Of a stretch of DNA of 64,000 nucleotides, positions 53,030-63,639 are shown in pieces. The first letter of the stretch is position 1. Each line of letters opens with the position of its first letter. The DNA is from Loripinus fragilis (taxonomy: Eukaryota > Mollusca > Bivalvia > Lucinida > Lucinidae). Location: positions 73,580,912-73,644,911 of the forward strand of contig OZ026518.1 of the NCBI GenBank assembly GCA_964019695.1, read 5' to 3'. A program made the translations under genes and the position numbers. The notes beneath the pieces were generated by a model. It had not been told where the DNA came from, did no database searches, and saw only the letters and a list, made by a program, of their open reading frames with translations.

Positions 53030-53247
53030 ATATAATTTTGAGTTTTATTTGAGTTAAGCAAGTACTTCGAGTTATCGGATATGGGCTTCTAAGTCTGTAC
53101 TTTGTATGCTTAAACAACTAACTTGATGTGACCTATAAGTGACAGACTATTTCTACCATTATTATAAATTTAGCTTCGGGATTTCTATGAAAACTAAATA
53201 TAGATAATTATATCGACAATTTAGACATTACTAAAACATTTATACGG
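53030..53247 (+). other. Duplicated upstream block of LRAT copy 2
   Basis: CATACGGATATAATTTTGAG, TAAGCAAGTACTTCGAGTTA and AGCTTCGGGATTTCTATGAA match 59593-59905 in order, with two internal deletions. It ends ACATTTATACGG and joins directly to mid-gene coding sequence. Confidence 0.8.
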
Positions 53248-54251
53248 ACAGGATACGGTTTGTTAAAAATAACTGTGAGGGTTTTGCCGCGTACTGTAAG
53301 GCACATAAGTTTTGGACAAAATTAAAAGAGACTGGTGGCACCACTGTGGGACAGGGTGTCAAAACTGTTTCGAAAACTGTTTATGCTGGAATTATAGAAG
53401 CAGTAAATTCAGGGGCATAAGCTGCCAGTCAGGTTACGTTTAAAGAAGCCGGAGGAAGCGTTGCTTATGTTGGTTTTGCAGAAACTATCGCAACCGCCAT
53501 CCCACTTAAAAAGGCCGAAGAAAACATTGCTGAGGTTGGTTTGGCGGAAACTATGGAAACCGGTAAACGTGTATCTGTGATTGGTGCAATTTTTATTATC
53601 GAGGGGGGATTCTGTATCTGGGACCTGTCCAAAATCTATGAAAACAGGAAAAATGGAGAACTGTCAAGAAAGGACTTCATCGAGAGTGTTATTCAGCGTA
53701 TTTTAAAAGGCATTTTTCCAGCAGGGGTTGCTGTTGGTATAAGCTTGATAGGCGAGTTTCTGGGAGGGGCAGCTGGGGCTGCTCTGGATAGTACAATTCT
53801 CATCGTCGGCAGAATTGTAGGCCCTGTAATCGATGCATTTGTAATAAGTGTTGGACAAATAGTCGGCTCTGGATTTGGACATCGTGTAGGTAAAGCAATT
53901 GTTTATTTCATCAAACGCGATGATAGAGCAGTGGCAACCGTAGATGATCTTGACATTGGGGACCAAGTTGTCTTTTATGGTTGGCAGTTGCATCCGCGGC
54001 ACCATGCTATTGTTTCTGACAAAGATTGTGTTCATAATAAACTTAGAATAATACACAACACGTTTGAAGAAGGCGTGGTTGAAGAATGGGTGGACTTTGT
54101 AGAACCGCTTTATAAGGTCATTTATCTTAATGGGGAGAGTTATCCATCCAATGACGTCACTGACCGTGCTCGGTCGAAATTAGGGTGTGAAAGTTATTCT
54201 TTGATAACAAACAATTGTAAAGACTTTGTCAGATGGTGTAAGGAAATGTGA
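53248..54251 (+). pseudogene. Double LRAT gene, copy 2 (5' truncated, disabled)
   Basis: Coding sequence resumes at ACAGGATACGG, equivalent to about residue 187 of copy 3, so the start codon and nearly all of module 1 are gone. Near 53263 one base is missing (GTTAAAAATAAC against GTTAAAGAATAAC), causing a frameshift just before NNC. TAA at 53418-53420 replaces a Ser codon. A stretch near 53470-53560 duplicates the EAGG..AKVGLAETIET unit. The Gly-rich segment is shortened. After 53541 the frame is open to TGA at 54249-54251, with module 2 complete: GDQVVFYGW, PRHHAIV, RIIHNT, NNCKDFVRWC. A truncated C-terminal product from ATG 53541 is conceivable, but there is no evidence it is made. Confidence 0.85.
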
Positions 54252-54620
54252 TTCATTGGAATATGGACACTTTTGAACTAGGATATAGTCAACCCCTTTA
54301 AGCCTGATTAGTTCGATGATCCCATTTACAATTTAGGGGTTTTGGATGGATATTTTATTCAACTTTTAATAGACAATTCTATAAGTAGGCAGTGAAGATT
54401 CAGACAAGATTCAGTTCGGGAAACTCTAATCCAGATCTCGGGCCTTCAGATAAGAGTGCGTAACTGAAAATTATTATTATTATTTTTTTTTGTTGTTCCT
54501 TTATTTTCTCCGTCCATTTGGTGTATAGGGGGTCGGGAAGGACCATCCCCCTCTCACACCTTACAAACTTCATTTTTTTATAAATGAAACCAATGTATAA
54601 TAAATTAATAGACTTTTTCC
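54252..54620. other. No gene seen
   Basis: The first 40 bp resemble the 3' flank of LRAT copy 1. A MITE-A end fragment (GTGCGTAACTGAAAATTATT) lies near 54458. The rest is unassigned AT-rich DNA. Confidence 0.5.
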
Positions 54621-55093
54621 TTACTGTAAAGGCGGCAACTTAATTATTCATATCTGGTCGTGGCTCAGCTGTTTCTTCTATTAAGGAAAAGCTTTTTGAG
54701 CCGCGCAAATATGACGGCATTTCATGAAAGTCTATGCATTAACCTTTAAGGCGCCTTTCACAAAAAGTTGTATGTTTTTGTTGTTTGCTGAACAATTTTG
54801 AAGCCTCTTTAACAAATAGTGTAGATGCAGATCAGACTGTTCCTGTAGGAGTAGTCCGATCTAGGTCCACTCTGACTGTGTCTATATCTATGTTAAACAT
54901 TTAACAGACACTTTCGAATGTAATTATTATGCTGCCGTTTTGAAGTTGAAATCATTACTGTCTTTACTAGAGTAGTATGGTACAATGACACAGTTACTTT
55001 CAAATAAAACCACACCTCATTTTCAGCTTTTTACCCTTGTATAAAGTAGACCAGTCCTATTTGCGCATTCATGAGGTGCCGCCTTTACAGTAA
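54621..55093. repeat. Element with TTACTGTAAAGGCGGC ends, nested MITE-D
   Basis: TTACTGTAAAGGCGGCAACT at the left and AGGTGCCGCCTTTACAGTAA at the right. Mariner-like termini. A truncated MITE-D begins at TTAA 54739 (CCTTTAAGGCGCC) and reaches about 54930. Confidence 0.7.
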
Positions 55094-55434
55094 CCAAAAA
55101 GTTCAAGATTACACTTCCACACACCCTGGGCTAGAGAGCCTGTATCGGATATTACATAAATATGCAAGTTACGACAACAACAACATAAAGTAAAACAAAA
55201 GAGAAAAAAGGGAGAGATGGATAGAAAGAGTGAGGAAAAAAGGAAAAAATAAATGGAAGAGAGAGAAAAAACATAAAAGAAGGAAAATCTGACCGGGCAA
55301 CAAGGCATGAATGATTGTTGTGCTGACAATTATTTTGCTTACAATTTTATTGTAAAGGACTTTTCTCTATTTTAACACCGTAGAGTGTCATAAAACAATG
55401 TTTTTGGGCTTATAATTATACATCTATACTGTTT

Positions 55435-56100
55435 ACTAGTGGCAAACATTGACTCCATTCCTTCTCAAATTTAGTTATATCATTATTGTTAATGTCTATG
55501 TCCATGTGTGTTTTATACATAAATAAAAGTTTTCTCTTAAACACTTCCAAGAATAAAGACTGTTGATTACATCGAGTACTGTAAATATAAAATTTGGTAT
55601 ATAAAAGTATGAAGTTAAGTATTTTAATAGAGTTTTTTCCTCGTTCCCAACCGAATATAAACCATTTTTCAGTAGGTGAACAGTCAATGCCATATGCATT
55701 CAGCCAACCTGCTACTTTTTTTTATGAATGTTTGGATTTGGTCACAGCTCCAGAAAAGATGGTTAATAGATTCATTACATGAATGGCAGTAATAGCATAA
55801 TGCATCATTTCTCACTTCCATATTATGAAGAATTTTATTTGTCACCAAGATCTTGTGGCTGATACTTATTTGGAACCAACGGACAGCAGAGTGTTTAGTT
55901 GTCTCGAAAGGAAGTGCATATATTTTAGTCAAATCTTCATCTGTGAAGTTGTATGCCTTATTACAGATTAATTTTCCAGTTGGTATATCTTTATTTTGAT
56001 TAAGGATAAGATAAATAGCTTGTCGCCAAGCTAAAATATAGTTTCGGGGTTTCCGACTTAAGGTATGACTCAAATTGGCCTGCTCAGCTACAGAGCTTAG
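55435..56100 (-). pseudogene. LINE C-terminal fragment (L1/Tx1-like), frameshifted
   Basis: Minus-strand peptide SRKPRNYILAWRQAIYLIL, then AVRWFQISISHKILVTNKIL and LCYYCHSCNESINHLFWSC. The C-x2-C...H-x4-C pattern after RW..SI.HKIL.TN is the zinc-binding region downstream of the RT in L1/Tx1-type LINEs. After a frameshift near 55560 it continues KKLLF-like LLFMYKTHMDIDINNNDITK and FEKEWSQCL, the usual end of such ORFs. 5' truncated at about 56100, as expected for LINE retroposition. No RT catalytic part is present. Confidence 0.75.
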
Positions 56101-58560
56101 CTAGAGTCTGGAAGATTAGTTACTCATCAGTGTACAACATAAGTAATACGAGTAGTCAGGCAGCACTGATGTAAAAACTGAACTCTGCCTAAGCTGTTCC
56201 TTGCTTTAACTTAAAGCATATTTACTCTTAACGTGGCACAATAAGAAGCCCAAGTGGGTTTTGTTGCTGCTAGTTTACAATTGGGTGCTTATTTTAGTGA
56301 AGATGTTTGCTGCACTCATACATTCTACTCACTTATGTTGTTTTATTGGGCATGGTGGGTATGCTGATTACAAAACATAAGCTATTTTCCATGCAATTTG
56401 TACATAGCCTGTGCAATTAAGGGACCTTTTATCCTAACCTGGCCTGTAGTTGTACTATCAATATTACTATGCATTGCTTGAATTTGCTTCTAAACTATTC
56501 ACATACATTTTTTTTTGATAATTTTGTATTGTTAGATTGGTATGATACTAACAAAAATGCAGCATTAACATTACATACTTTGATTTTGCAAAATTTGCAC
56601 TTAAATGACCTTTAACCTTGCATGGGCATATGCTCAGTTCTTGTCTAGGTTGTGTATTAAATAAAACATGTATCTTAACTACATCATGTATGGTTTCAGT
56701 TTCAGTGAATTTAATGGACATCATATGGTCAGAAGATAACAGAAAGAGTGAATGACTATTTTTGTGTTATTTTGCACCCAGTTGACCTTTGACCTAATTC
56801 TGAGATCCAGGGACGTTTTCAGACTTGGCATCCACCCCTATCGGTTTTACTATACATGTAGGGACATAATTAGCATGGATGCCAGCTTCTACTCAATTTT
56901 GCCACCAAAAGTGAAAATAAGCCTCTTTGTTTAAATGGACAGCCAACTATTCTGTGTCTTGGGTCAGGTGTGGTGCTTGATTGTATCAATTCCTGATCTT
57001 TGCCTCCTTTCTTACATTACTTAGTACTGGTTGTCACCCAGAAATCATTGTTAAATAAACTTTCATATCGAAATAACTGAAACATTGTTGAAAGTGGCAT
57101 TAAATAAGAAGAAACAAACATGTATATATGTACCGCAACCTCTGAGGAATGACTTTATATCATTATATTTAAAAAGTTGATGCCTAACACGTTAAATAAG
57201 CCAGTCAGTCTAGAACACCTTTTTGTGTCAAAATATGATAGTTAATGTAAGCAACCGTCAGAAACCCATATTTATAGATCCTTATTTTAATACAGTCTAG
57301 AGACAAGCACTTTTGAGGAACTCGGATCCGAGTTCATAAATTTCGCCTGTATTTGTGTTATCAACACTCTGAGATTGATTGTTTATTTAACTGGGTTCAG
57401 CATCTGAATTTAGAAATTACTCTGTCATAAGTTAGCTCCATGCATACAGCAAAACATAATATATAATCATTGCCTTGGTTTTGTTGAATCCATTTTATCT
57501 ATCAAAACCCAAACTAGACTGTTCCAGAAACTAACTTAATTTTAATAAGTTCCTACTGTATAAAAACAGCAAAGTATGTGACAAACAGCCACATACATCA
57601 AAAGAGGTAAGTTTATTGACCCTTCATGTTGCAATTGAATCTTCCATCTACATGGGATATTACAGCAAACAACTTAAGCAGACGATATTTTCAGATGTGT
57701 TTTGCTGGCCCTTCAATTTGGTAACAGTGCAGACGCTGATCAAATGTCGCCAGATGTATCTTCACTGTTAAATGAAGTTTACTTGTATCCAAAGCTAATC
57801 ACTGGCCTCAAGTTTTACATGTGTGGAGATACGACAAGCTTACAATTTTATCTAGGCTGTTTATTTTGAAAGCAAATCTGACAGAGTGTTGATATATATA
57901 ATTTTACTCAGCAGTGACTGTTTTAAAGTACAGGGGCATCTTGTCCCTAGACTGAATAGTGTTAATACAGTCACGGGTATGGAGGCTCTCTAGCGTGCTT
58001 GATACAATCAAACAAAAAGATTCATCAAGTAATATTGGCTTGTTATCTTTTCGGATTATTTAACTGTCAATATATGTACACAATGATTATTCCATGGCCA
58101 TTTGTCAAAGTGGACAGGGATGACAAAAGTAGTCTATAGCAGGCTCAAGAGCTAATATCTGTCAGATCTGCCTATCACCAACGTGGCTGAAATTTTCTGT
58201 AATGATATTTTATTGACATTTAAAAAGATTGACCGATTCAGAATTTTGACAGCTCTCTTACATGTTTCAATAATGTTCGTTTTATGGGAGAGTGAGCACG
58301 GCCCTTGTTTTGTGATTTTCACCATCATGTACAGTGTTTGATACCAAACAATGTGTTTAATGTGCTTCATATGGGTTTAGTGAGTCTAAAATACCCCCTG
58401 TCAGGTATCGAACAATTAATTAAAGAGGAGAAATTCCAGATTTGCTTACCCTTGTTGTGTGTATTTTCTTGTCGTTTTGTAAATATTGGCTCATTTTGGA
58501 GCAATATCCGGTGTATGCTTCCAGCTTGTGATGAGTTCCATTTGTATACAATTAATTCTT
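56100..58560. other. Gene-free stretch
   Basis: No coding exon or clear repeat apart from a SINE-1 tail near 57030-57120 (ATTGTTGAAAGTGGCATTAA then GAAACAAAC) and a MITE-D-like fragment near 57660-57720 (CAACTTAAGCAGACGATATT). It is the longest stretch without transposon clutter in the second half of the window. Confidence 0.5.
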
Positions 58561-58640
58561 AACCTGCTTGTGTCGTCTGCTGATAACCTTTACAAAGTCG
58601 GGCCAGAAGCCGAGCCTGATCTAGACATAAACTGATTGAC

Positions 58641-58850
58641 ATGCGCGGGTCCAGAGGGGGGGGATGGGGGCGACAGGGGGCCCGGACCACCCCCCTGAAA
58701 AATCACAAAAAATATAGGGTTCCGTTCCGTACTGTTCCGGATCCCCTGAAAAAAATCACAAAGCTACCAAGCCAGCATTCAATGTGGGCCATCATCGGCG
58801 TTTCGCTGGCGGGTCGATGATGGTCCGCTTATAGTGTTCGAAGTTGATTT
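58641..58850. repeat. MITE-K, copy 3 (right end lost)
   Basis: GCGCGGGTCCAGAGGGGGGG, CCTGAAAAATCACAAAAAAT, GTTCCGGATCCCCTGAAAA and TGGGCCATCATCGGCG match copy 2. The terminal GGATCCGCGC is missing. Confidence 0.75.
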
Positions 58851-58856
58851 TTAGTT

Positions 58857-58858
<2 letters not shown>

Positions 58859-58905
<47 letters not shown>
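58859..58905. repeat. (TAA)n microsatellite
   Basis: About 15 uninterrupted trinucleotide units. Confidence 0.97.
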
Positions 58906-58906
<1 letters not shown>

Positions 58907-59099
58907 CAGCACCTAGCATGCAAATCGATATCACAAGGTGAATGCATGTTGATTTCATTATTAGGGCATGACTTACTGAGAAAAAAAAATGATTAAGCAT
59001 TCTGTACCTGGCTGGTATGCATTCGAGACAAGATCGTGATGCAATCTGATGGTTGTTGAGTAATTTTTGTCTACTGATTTTTCCAAATATACCGGTACA

Positions 59100-59180
59100 A
59101 CGGGAGTGTGAAACCGTTTGGATCCAGATCAGGCTTCTGACTCCAACCTGTTTGCAAAGGTTATCAGCAGACGACATTTG
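59100..59180. repeat. Palindrome G
   Basis: CCGTTTGGATCCAGATCAGG and CCAACCTGTTTGCAAAGGTT, followed by ATCAGCAGACGACA. A weaker relative (GGATCCAGATCAGGCCC / CTATTCTGGATCC) lies at 59515-59555, directly before the upstream block. Confidence 0.65.
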
Positions 59181-59592
59181 CGAATTAAGAGGAATTAGCT
59201 ACATATTGACCAGGGCCCTCCTTAAAGTTAAGGAAGAACTTAGTTAAATATTGAAATTTCAAGATAGTATTTTAAATGTTTAATGACTTGCCTGGATATG
59301 GTCAAAAACGATTTGAATTTTAATAAGTTTCTAATGTTATTTTTCGTAACCCAAAACAAATAAGTCATGATATTTGCTAGCAGACGATTCTCATGAAAAA
59401 TACTTTTTTTCGAAAATTAGGAAAGATGGTAAGGAATCTTAGAACATTTGAAAAAAGCGCAGTTATATTAATTTGATTTTATCGTCTGCTCAACTTTTTT
59501 TTCAAAAGATTACAGGATCCAGATCAGGCCCGGCATTTTTTCAGGCCTATTCTGGATCCATAAGTTAATTTTGTGCAAGGCAAACTTTTCAG

Positions 59593-59905
59593 CATACGGA
59601 TCTAATTTTGAGTTTTATTTGAGTTAAGCAAGTACTTCGAGTTATCCGATCTGGGCTTCAATAGTCTGTACTTTGTATGCCTATTAGTTCTTTTTGTAAA
59701 ACAACTTAGTTGATGTGACCTATATTCTTAGGCACGCGGCGGCTTAATGACAGATCAGGTTTTCCCATTAATATAAATTTAGCTTCGGGATTTCTATGAA
59801 AACTAAATATAGATTATTATATCGACAATTCTGTGAAATCTGGATTTTCCCAAGTTTATAATACTTTTCTTTACAAACACTTTTACTTTCAACATTTATA
59901 CGGGC
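59593..59905 (+). other. Duplicated upstream block of LRAT copy 3
   Basis: CATACGGATCTAATTTTGAG through AGCTTCGGGATTTCTATGAA, AACTAAATATAGATTATTAT and ATTCTGTGAAATCTGGATTT to AACATTTATACGG. It lies immediately 5' of an intact copy, so it is the best guess for the promoter and 5'UTR of this family. No TATA box was confidently placed. Confidence 0.65.
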
Positions 59906-59955
59906 GGAAAAGGATTACATAAGAAAGAAGAAATGTATTTGATAATATAGTCATC

Positions 59956-61512
59956 ATGCAGCGGTGCGCTTGTGGGAATTCTGACACTGCTCGATTCCGA
60001 CGATATTGGGACGGTAATGGGGACGGGGACGACGAGGATCAGGCTTTGTTAGGAGTGGCGTGTGCACCATGTGGACAGGAATGGCTTCAAGGGGAGTATG
60101 TCAACATAGAGGGAGAGGAGAGACTTGTGTTTGGGGAGTCAGAGTTTAGAGAAAATGTGACTGTGCCGGACGCGGTTCAGACATCGTTACAGGTCAGAGG
60201 TTCGCGTACCAAAATAGGACACAATGAAATCCATATTCTGAAAGCGGGGGATCATATAACATGGCATAGACCGTACATCATATGGCACCACGCAGTTATA
60301 TTAGAAGTTAATGTGCATACTGGACAGGCGCATGTTGCCCACTGGAAAAAAACTGATAGCGCCGATGATTCCAACAAAATTCGTATATGTAAAGAATGGC
60401 TTAAATTAGACGATCAGCTTGGAGATTTATACCGTATTGACTATCCTGATGATGTCACAGAGAAGAATCCACCCAATCTTGTTATTGCAAGAGCTCTGTC
60501 AAGATTAGACGAAACAGGATACGGTTTGTTAAAGAATAACTGTGAGGGATTTGCCGCATTCTGTAAAACAGGTGTTAGCGAAAGTTGCCAGACACATTGG
60601 TTTTGGGCAAAACTAAAGGAGATTGGCGGCACGACTGTAGGACAGGGTGCTAAAACTGTTTCAAAAACTGTTTGTGCTGGAATTAAAGAAGCAATAAAAT
60701 CAGGAGCATCAGCTGCCAGCGAGGTTACTCTTAAAGAAGCGGGAGGAAGCATTGCTAAGGTTGGTTTGGCGGAAACTATCGAAACCGTTAAACAGGCGTC
60801 TAACTGGATTGGTGCAGGCATTGTTATTGTTATCGAAGGGTTTTTTTGTATTTGGGACCTGTCCAAAATCTATGAAAACAGGAAAAATAGAGAACTGTCA
60901 AGAAAGGACTTCATCGAGAGCGTTACTCAGCGTATTTCGGAAGGAATTTTTGCAGCTGGGTTTGCTGTTGGTGGAAGCTTGATAGGCGAGTTTCTAGGAG
61001 GGGCAGCTGGAGCCGCTCTGGGTAGTGTTATTCCCGTCGTCGGCAACATAGCAGGGGCTGCGATCGGTGTATTTGTAGGAAGTGTCATTGGTGGTGTATT
61101 AGGCTCACTTGCTGGAAAAATAGTCGGCTCTGGATTTGGACATTGTGTAGGCAAAGCAATTGTTTATTTCATCAAACGCGATGATAGAGCAGTGGCAACC
61201 GTAGATGATCTTGACATTGGGGACCAAGTTGTCTTTTATGGCTGGCTGTTGCATCCGCGGCACCATGCTATCGTTTCTGACAAAGATAGTGTTCATAATA
61301 AACTTAGAATAATCCACAACACGTTTGAAGAAGGCGTGGTTGAAGAATGGGTGGACTTTGTTCAACCGGTATACAAGGTAATTTATCCTGATGGGGAGAG
61401 TTATCCACCTAATGTCGTTATTGACCGGGCTCGGTCGAAATTGGGGTGTAAAGAATATTCTTTGATAACAAACAATTGTAAAGACTTTGCCAGATGGTGT
61501 AAGGAAAGGTGA
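59956..61512 (+). CDS. Double LRAT-domain protein, copy 3 (518 aa, intronless)
   Basis: Intact paralogue of the 513-residue protein; most residues are identical. Module 1: ITWHRPYIIWHHAVIL (H111/H112), VAHW (H129), NNCEGFAAFCKTG (C196). Module 2: GDQVVFYGW, PRHHAIV (H436/H437), RIIHNT (H454), NNCKDFARWC (C508). The Gly-rich membrane-like segment is kept (GEFLGGAAGAALGSVIPVVG, GSVIGGVLGSLAGK). N-terminal Cys pairs at C4/C6 and C36/C39. Five extra residues come from an acidic N-terminal insertion (DGNGDGDDEDQ) and one residue after module-1 His. From ICKEWLKLDDQL to THWFWAKLKE the two proteins are identical, while the DNA differs at several third positions, pointing to constraint. ATG context is ATCATCATGC. 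A cytosolic or organelle-membrane enzyme is likely; the substrate is not inferable. Confidence 0.88.
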   Translation: MQRCACGNSDTARFRRYWDGNGDGDDEDQALLGVACAPCGQEWLQGEYVNIEGEERLVFGESEFRENVTVPDAVQTSLQVRGSRTKIGHNEIHILKAGDHITWHRPYIIWHHAVILEVNVHTGQAHVAHWKKTDSADDSNKIRICKEWLKLDDQLGDLYRIDYPDDVTEKNPPNLVIARALSRLDETGYGLLKNNCEGFAAFCKTGVSESCQTHWFWAKLKEIGGTTVGQGAKTVSKTVCAGIKEAIKSGASAASEVTLKEAGGSIAKVGLAETIETVKQASNWIGAGIVIVIEGFFCIWDLSKIYENRKNRELSRKDFIESVTQRISEGIFAAGFAVGGSLIGEFLGGAAGAALGSVIPVVGNIAGAAIGVFVGSVIGGVLGSLAGKIVGSGFGHCVGKAIVYFIKRDDRAVATVDDLDIGDQVVFYGWLLHPRHHAIVSDKDSVHNKLRIIHNTFEEGVVEEWVDFVQPVYKVIYPDGESYPPNVVIDRARSKLGCKEYSLITNNCKDFARWCKER

Positions 61513-62327
61513 TACATTTGAAGATATCAAGGACATTAGACGATACTAACAGATGAATTGTAATGTAGTTGATGAAGTCAAACTAAATAACTTCAAGAAC
61601 TTATTAAATCCAAAGTTCCAAAAATCTAACACTCTCACACTGGGCTTCACTTTATATTCTATAAAGTCACGTGATAGAAGCTAATGACAGTACCATCTAA
61701 TGACTTAATCAATGAGCAATCATATTTTAAGTTATCAGTATACAGCACTTGACATATGTAAGCTTCAATTTATATCGATACAAAAGTGACCCATAGTCAT
61801 ACCAATTGTGCAATTCCCTAAAGTTCATATGCTTGGGTGTATTGGAAAATCTTAACAATCATGACCTATTTATAAGGTTGATGCGATATTACTCAATAAA
61901 GTAACATTTATCAACGCAACCGTTCAAAGGTGTTAAACGTCCCACCAGAATTGACAGGCTTATCAATATGACCTTTAAGAATTAATAAAAAAAACTTGGT
62001 GTAAAAACTCCCTTAATAAAATATACACATGCCAATTATAAGTGTTTACAACACGCCTATTCAAAACTCCTGTTTTTAAACTAAAACGAATATTCACAAA
62101 TATTGTAAATACCCATATGTGAATTCACAAACATTGTGAATCCTTATACTTTGTTAAGAATTTTTGCTTAATCTTAATTAAGAGAAATTCTCCAATCTCA
62201 TCTCTCACACACACCGTATACACAAATAAACATTAACATATATTCACTCACTAACTTACCACCACAACAGACATATCATTAGGTAAATATAGATGCAACA
62301 AATCATCATTAACGTCTTTTAACCAAA
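61513..62327. other. 3' flank of LRAT copy 3 with candidate poly(A) signal
   Basis: The first 130 bp match the flank of copy 1 (GGACATTAGAC, CAGATGAATTGTAATG, AACTAAATAACTTC). From about 61650 to 62540 the sequence has no counterpart after copy 1. AATAAA at 61895-61900 is a possible 3' end, about 385 bp after the stop. No gene. Confidence 0.5.
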
Positions 62328-62541
62328 TAGGGTAAAGTCGGGTAAATTCGGACGGTAGGCTAAATTCAGATAGCGACCTTGTTTGTTTCATACTTCAATT
62401 ATTGTAATTAAAAAGAAATAAAGTTAGCAAACAGTGAACATCCTGATGAGACGGCTCATAAGGAGCCGTCTCATCAGGATTTTCACTGTTTGCAAATGTA
62501 TGTCTGAATTTACCCGCTGTCGGAGTTACCTGACTTTACCA
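62328..62541. repeat. MITE-J, copy 2 with central hairpin
   Basis: TAGGGTAAAGTCGGGTAAAT and GTTACCTGACTTTACCATAG ends. Centre GAGACGGCTCATAAGGAGCCGTCTC. It is bracketed by about 40 bp of repeated flank (GATGCAACAAATCATCAT), seen at 62290 and again at 62544. Confidence 0.8.
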
Positions 62542-62755
62542 TAGATGCAACAAATCATCATAAACATCTTTAAGCCAAATAGACTCTCCTGTCTGGATTA
62601 GTTTGATGATCCTAAATCAAAATTATGGGTGTTGGGTAGACATTAGCCCACCTGTTCACATATAGCAGTAGTCATTGCACGTTTTCGTCTTTTGTTAAAA
62701 TTATGTAAAGCAGGGTATGCAACAATTCCTGTCATTTTAACTATATGATCAATTG

Positions 62756-62940
62756 GGTGTAGTCGGGTTATTTCGGACAGTCAGCTAAATTCGGACATCG
62801 AACTTGTTTGTTGCAGATTTTAATTATTGGAATAAAAATAACCTAACTAACAATTAAAAACCGTCTCATCTAAATTTCCACTGTTTGCAAATGTATGTCC
62901 GAAATTACCGGGTGTCCGAAGTTACCTGACTATACCCTAT
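62756..62940. repeat. MITE-J, copy 3
   Basis: TGTAGTCGGGTTATTTCGGA and TCCGAAGTTACCTGACTATA. Orthologous by position to 46312-46500 in the duplicated flank of copy 1. Confidence 0.8.
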
Positions 62941-62996
62941 GAGTTTTAAAGATAACAGGATGTTGGTCTTCTTGCCATCTTAACAATTTACATTAA

Positions 62997-63236
62997 CCCT
63001 TAATCCGCCAATCGCAACAAAAGTTGTCTGCTTTCTCGTCTGCTGAAATGTTAAAGAAGCCTTTATGGCAAACAGTGTGGACCCAGATCTGACTGCTCCT
63101 ATAGGAGCAGTCTGTTCTGGGTCCAGGCAGTTTGCTCCTATACTTATTTCGTTGGTAATGCTAGGCAATTATTTGCAGCAGACGACTTGAGCAGACGACA
63201 TTTTCAGATGCTTTTTTTTTCTTGGCGCTTTAAGGG
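62997..63236. repeat. piggyBac-like MITE-D filling a site empty in the duplicate
   Basis: CCCTTAATCCGCCAATCGCA and TTGGCGCTTTAAGGG, flanked by TTAA (62993-62996, 63237-63240). The matching place downstream of copy 1 reads TTTACATTAAACAACA with one TTAA (46636-46639) and no element. Confidence 0.93.
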
Positions 63237-63515
63237 TTAAACAACAGCACCTCCACCTGAACAACTACCTTGAATTTCACAAATCGTCTCAGTAGGGATC
63301 ACTGAGTGGTCCCCTTTCAAAGTTGTTCAAAGATTTCCATTCCATGCAGACTTCTAGTTGCCATGGCAACCAACAGAATAATAATGTCAAAAACTACTCC
63401 TTTGTCTACAGCGAAAATTTAATATATATTCAAAAACTTCTGAGCTGATTTGAAATTAATCAGGCACAAATGGTCCTTTGGAAGGCCTCCTTCAAAAGTT
63501 AGTGACTATGATCAG

Positions 63516-63626
63516 GCCTCGAGGTTATAAAACTTGAGTTCATTCTCAGACTTAAAATAAAGCGCAATGATTGGCTGCTTGCGGACACGTGTCCGCAAGC
63601 AGCCAATCATTGCGCTTTATTATACC
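63516..63626. repeat. Palindromic MITE-B, right end replaced
   Basis: Same structure and junction (GCGCTTTATTATACCACGAT) as at 46901-47011, so it was already truncated before the segmental duplication. Confidence 0.82.
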
Positions 63627-63639
63627 ACGATCACACTTC

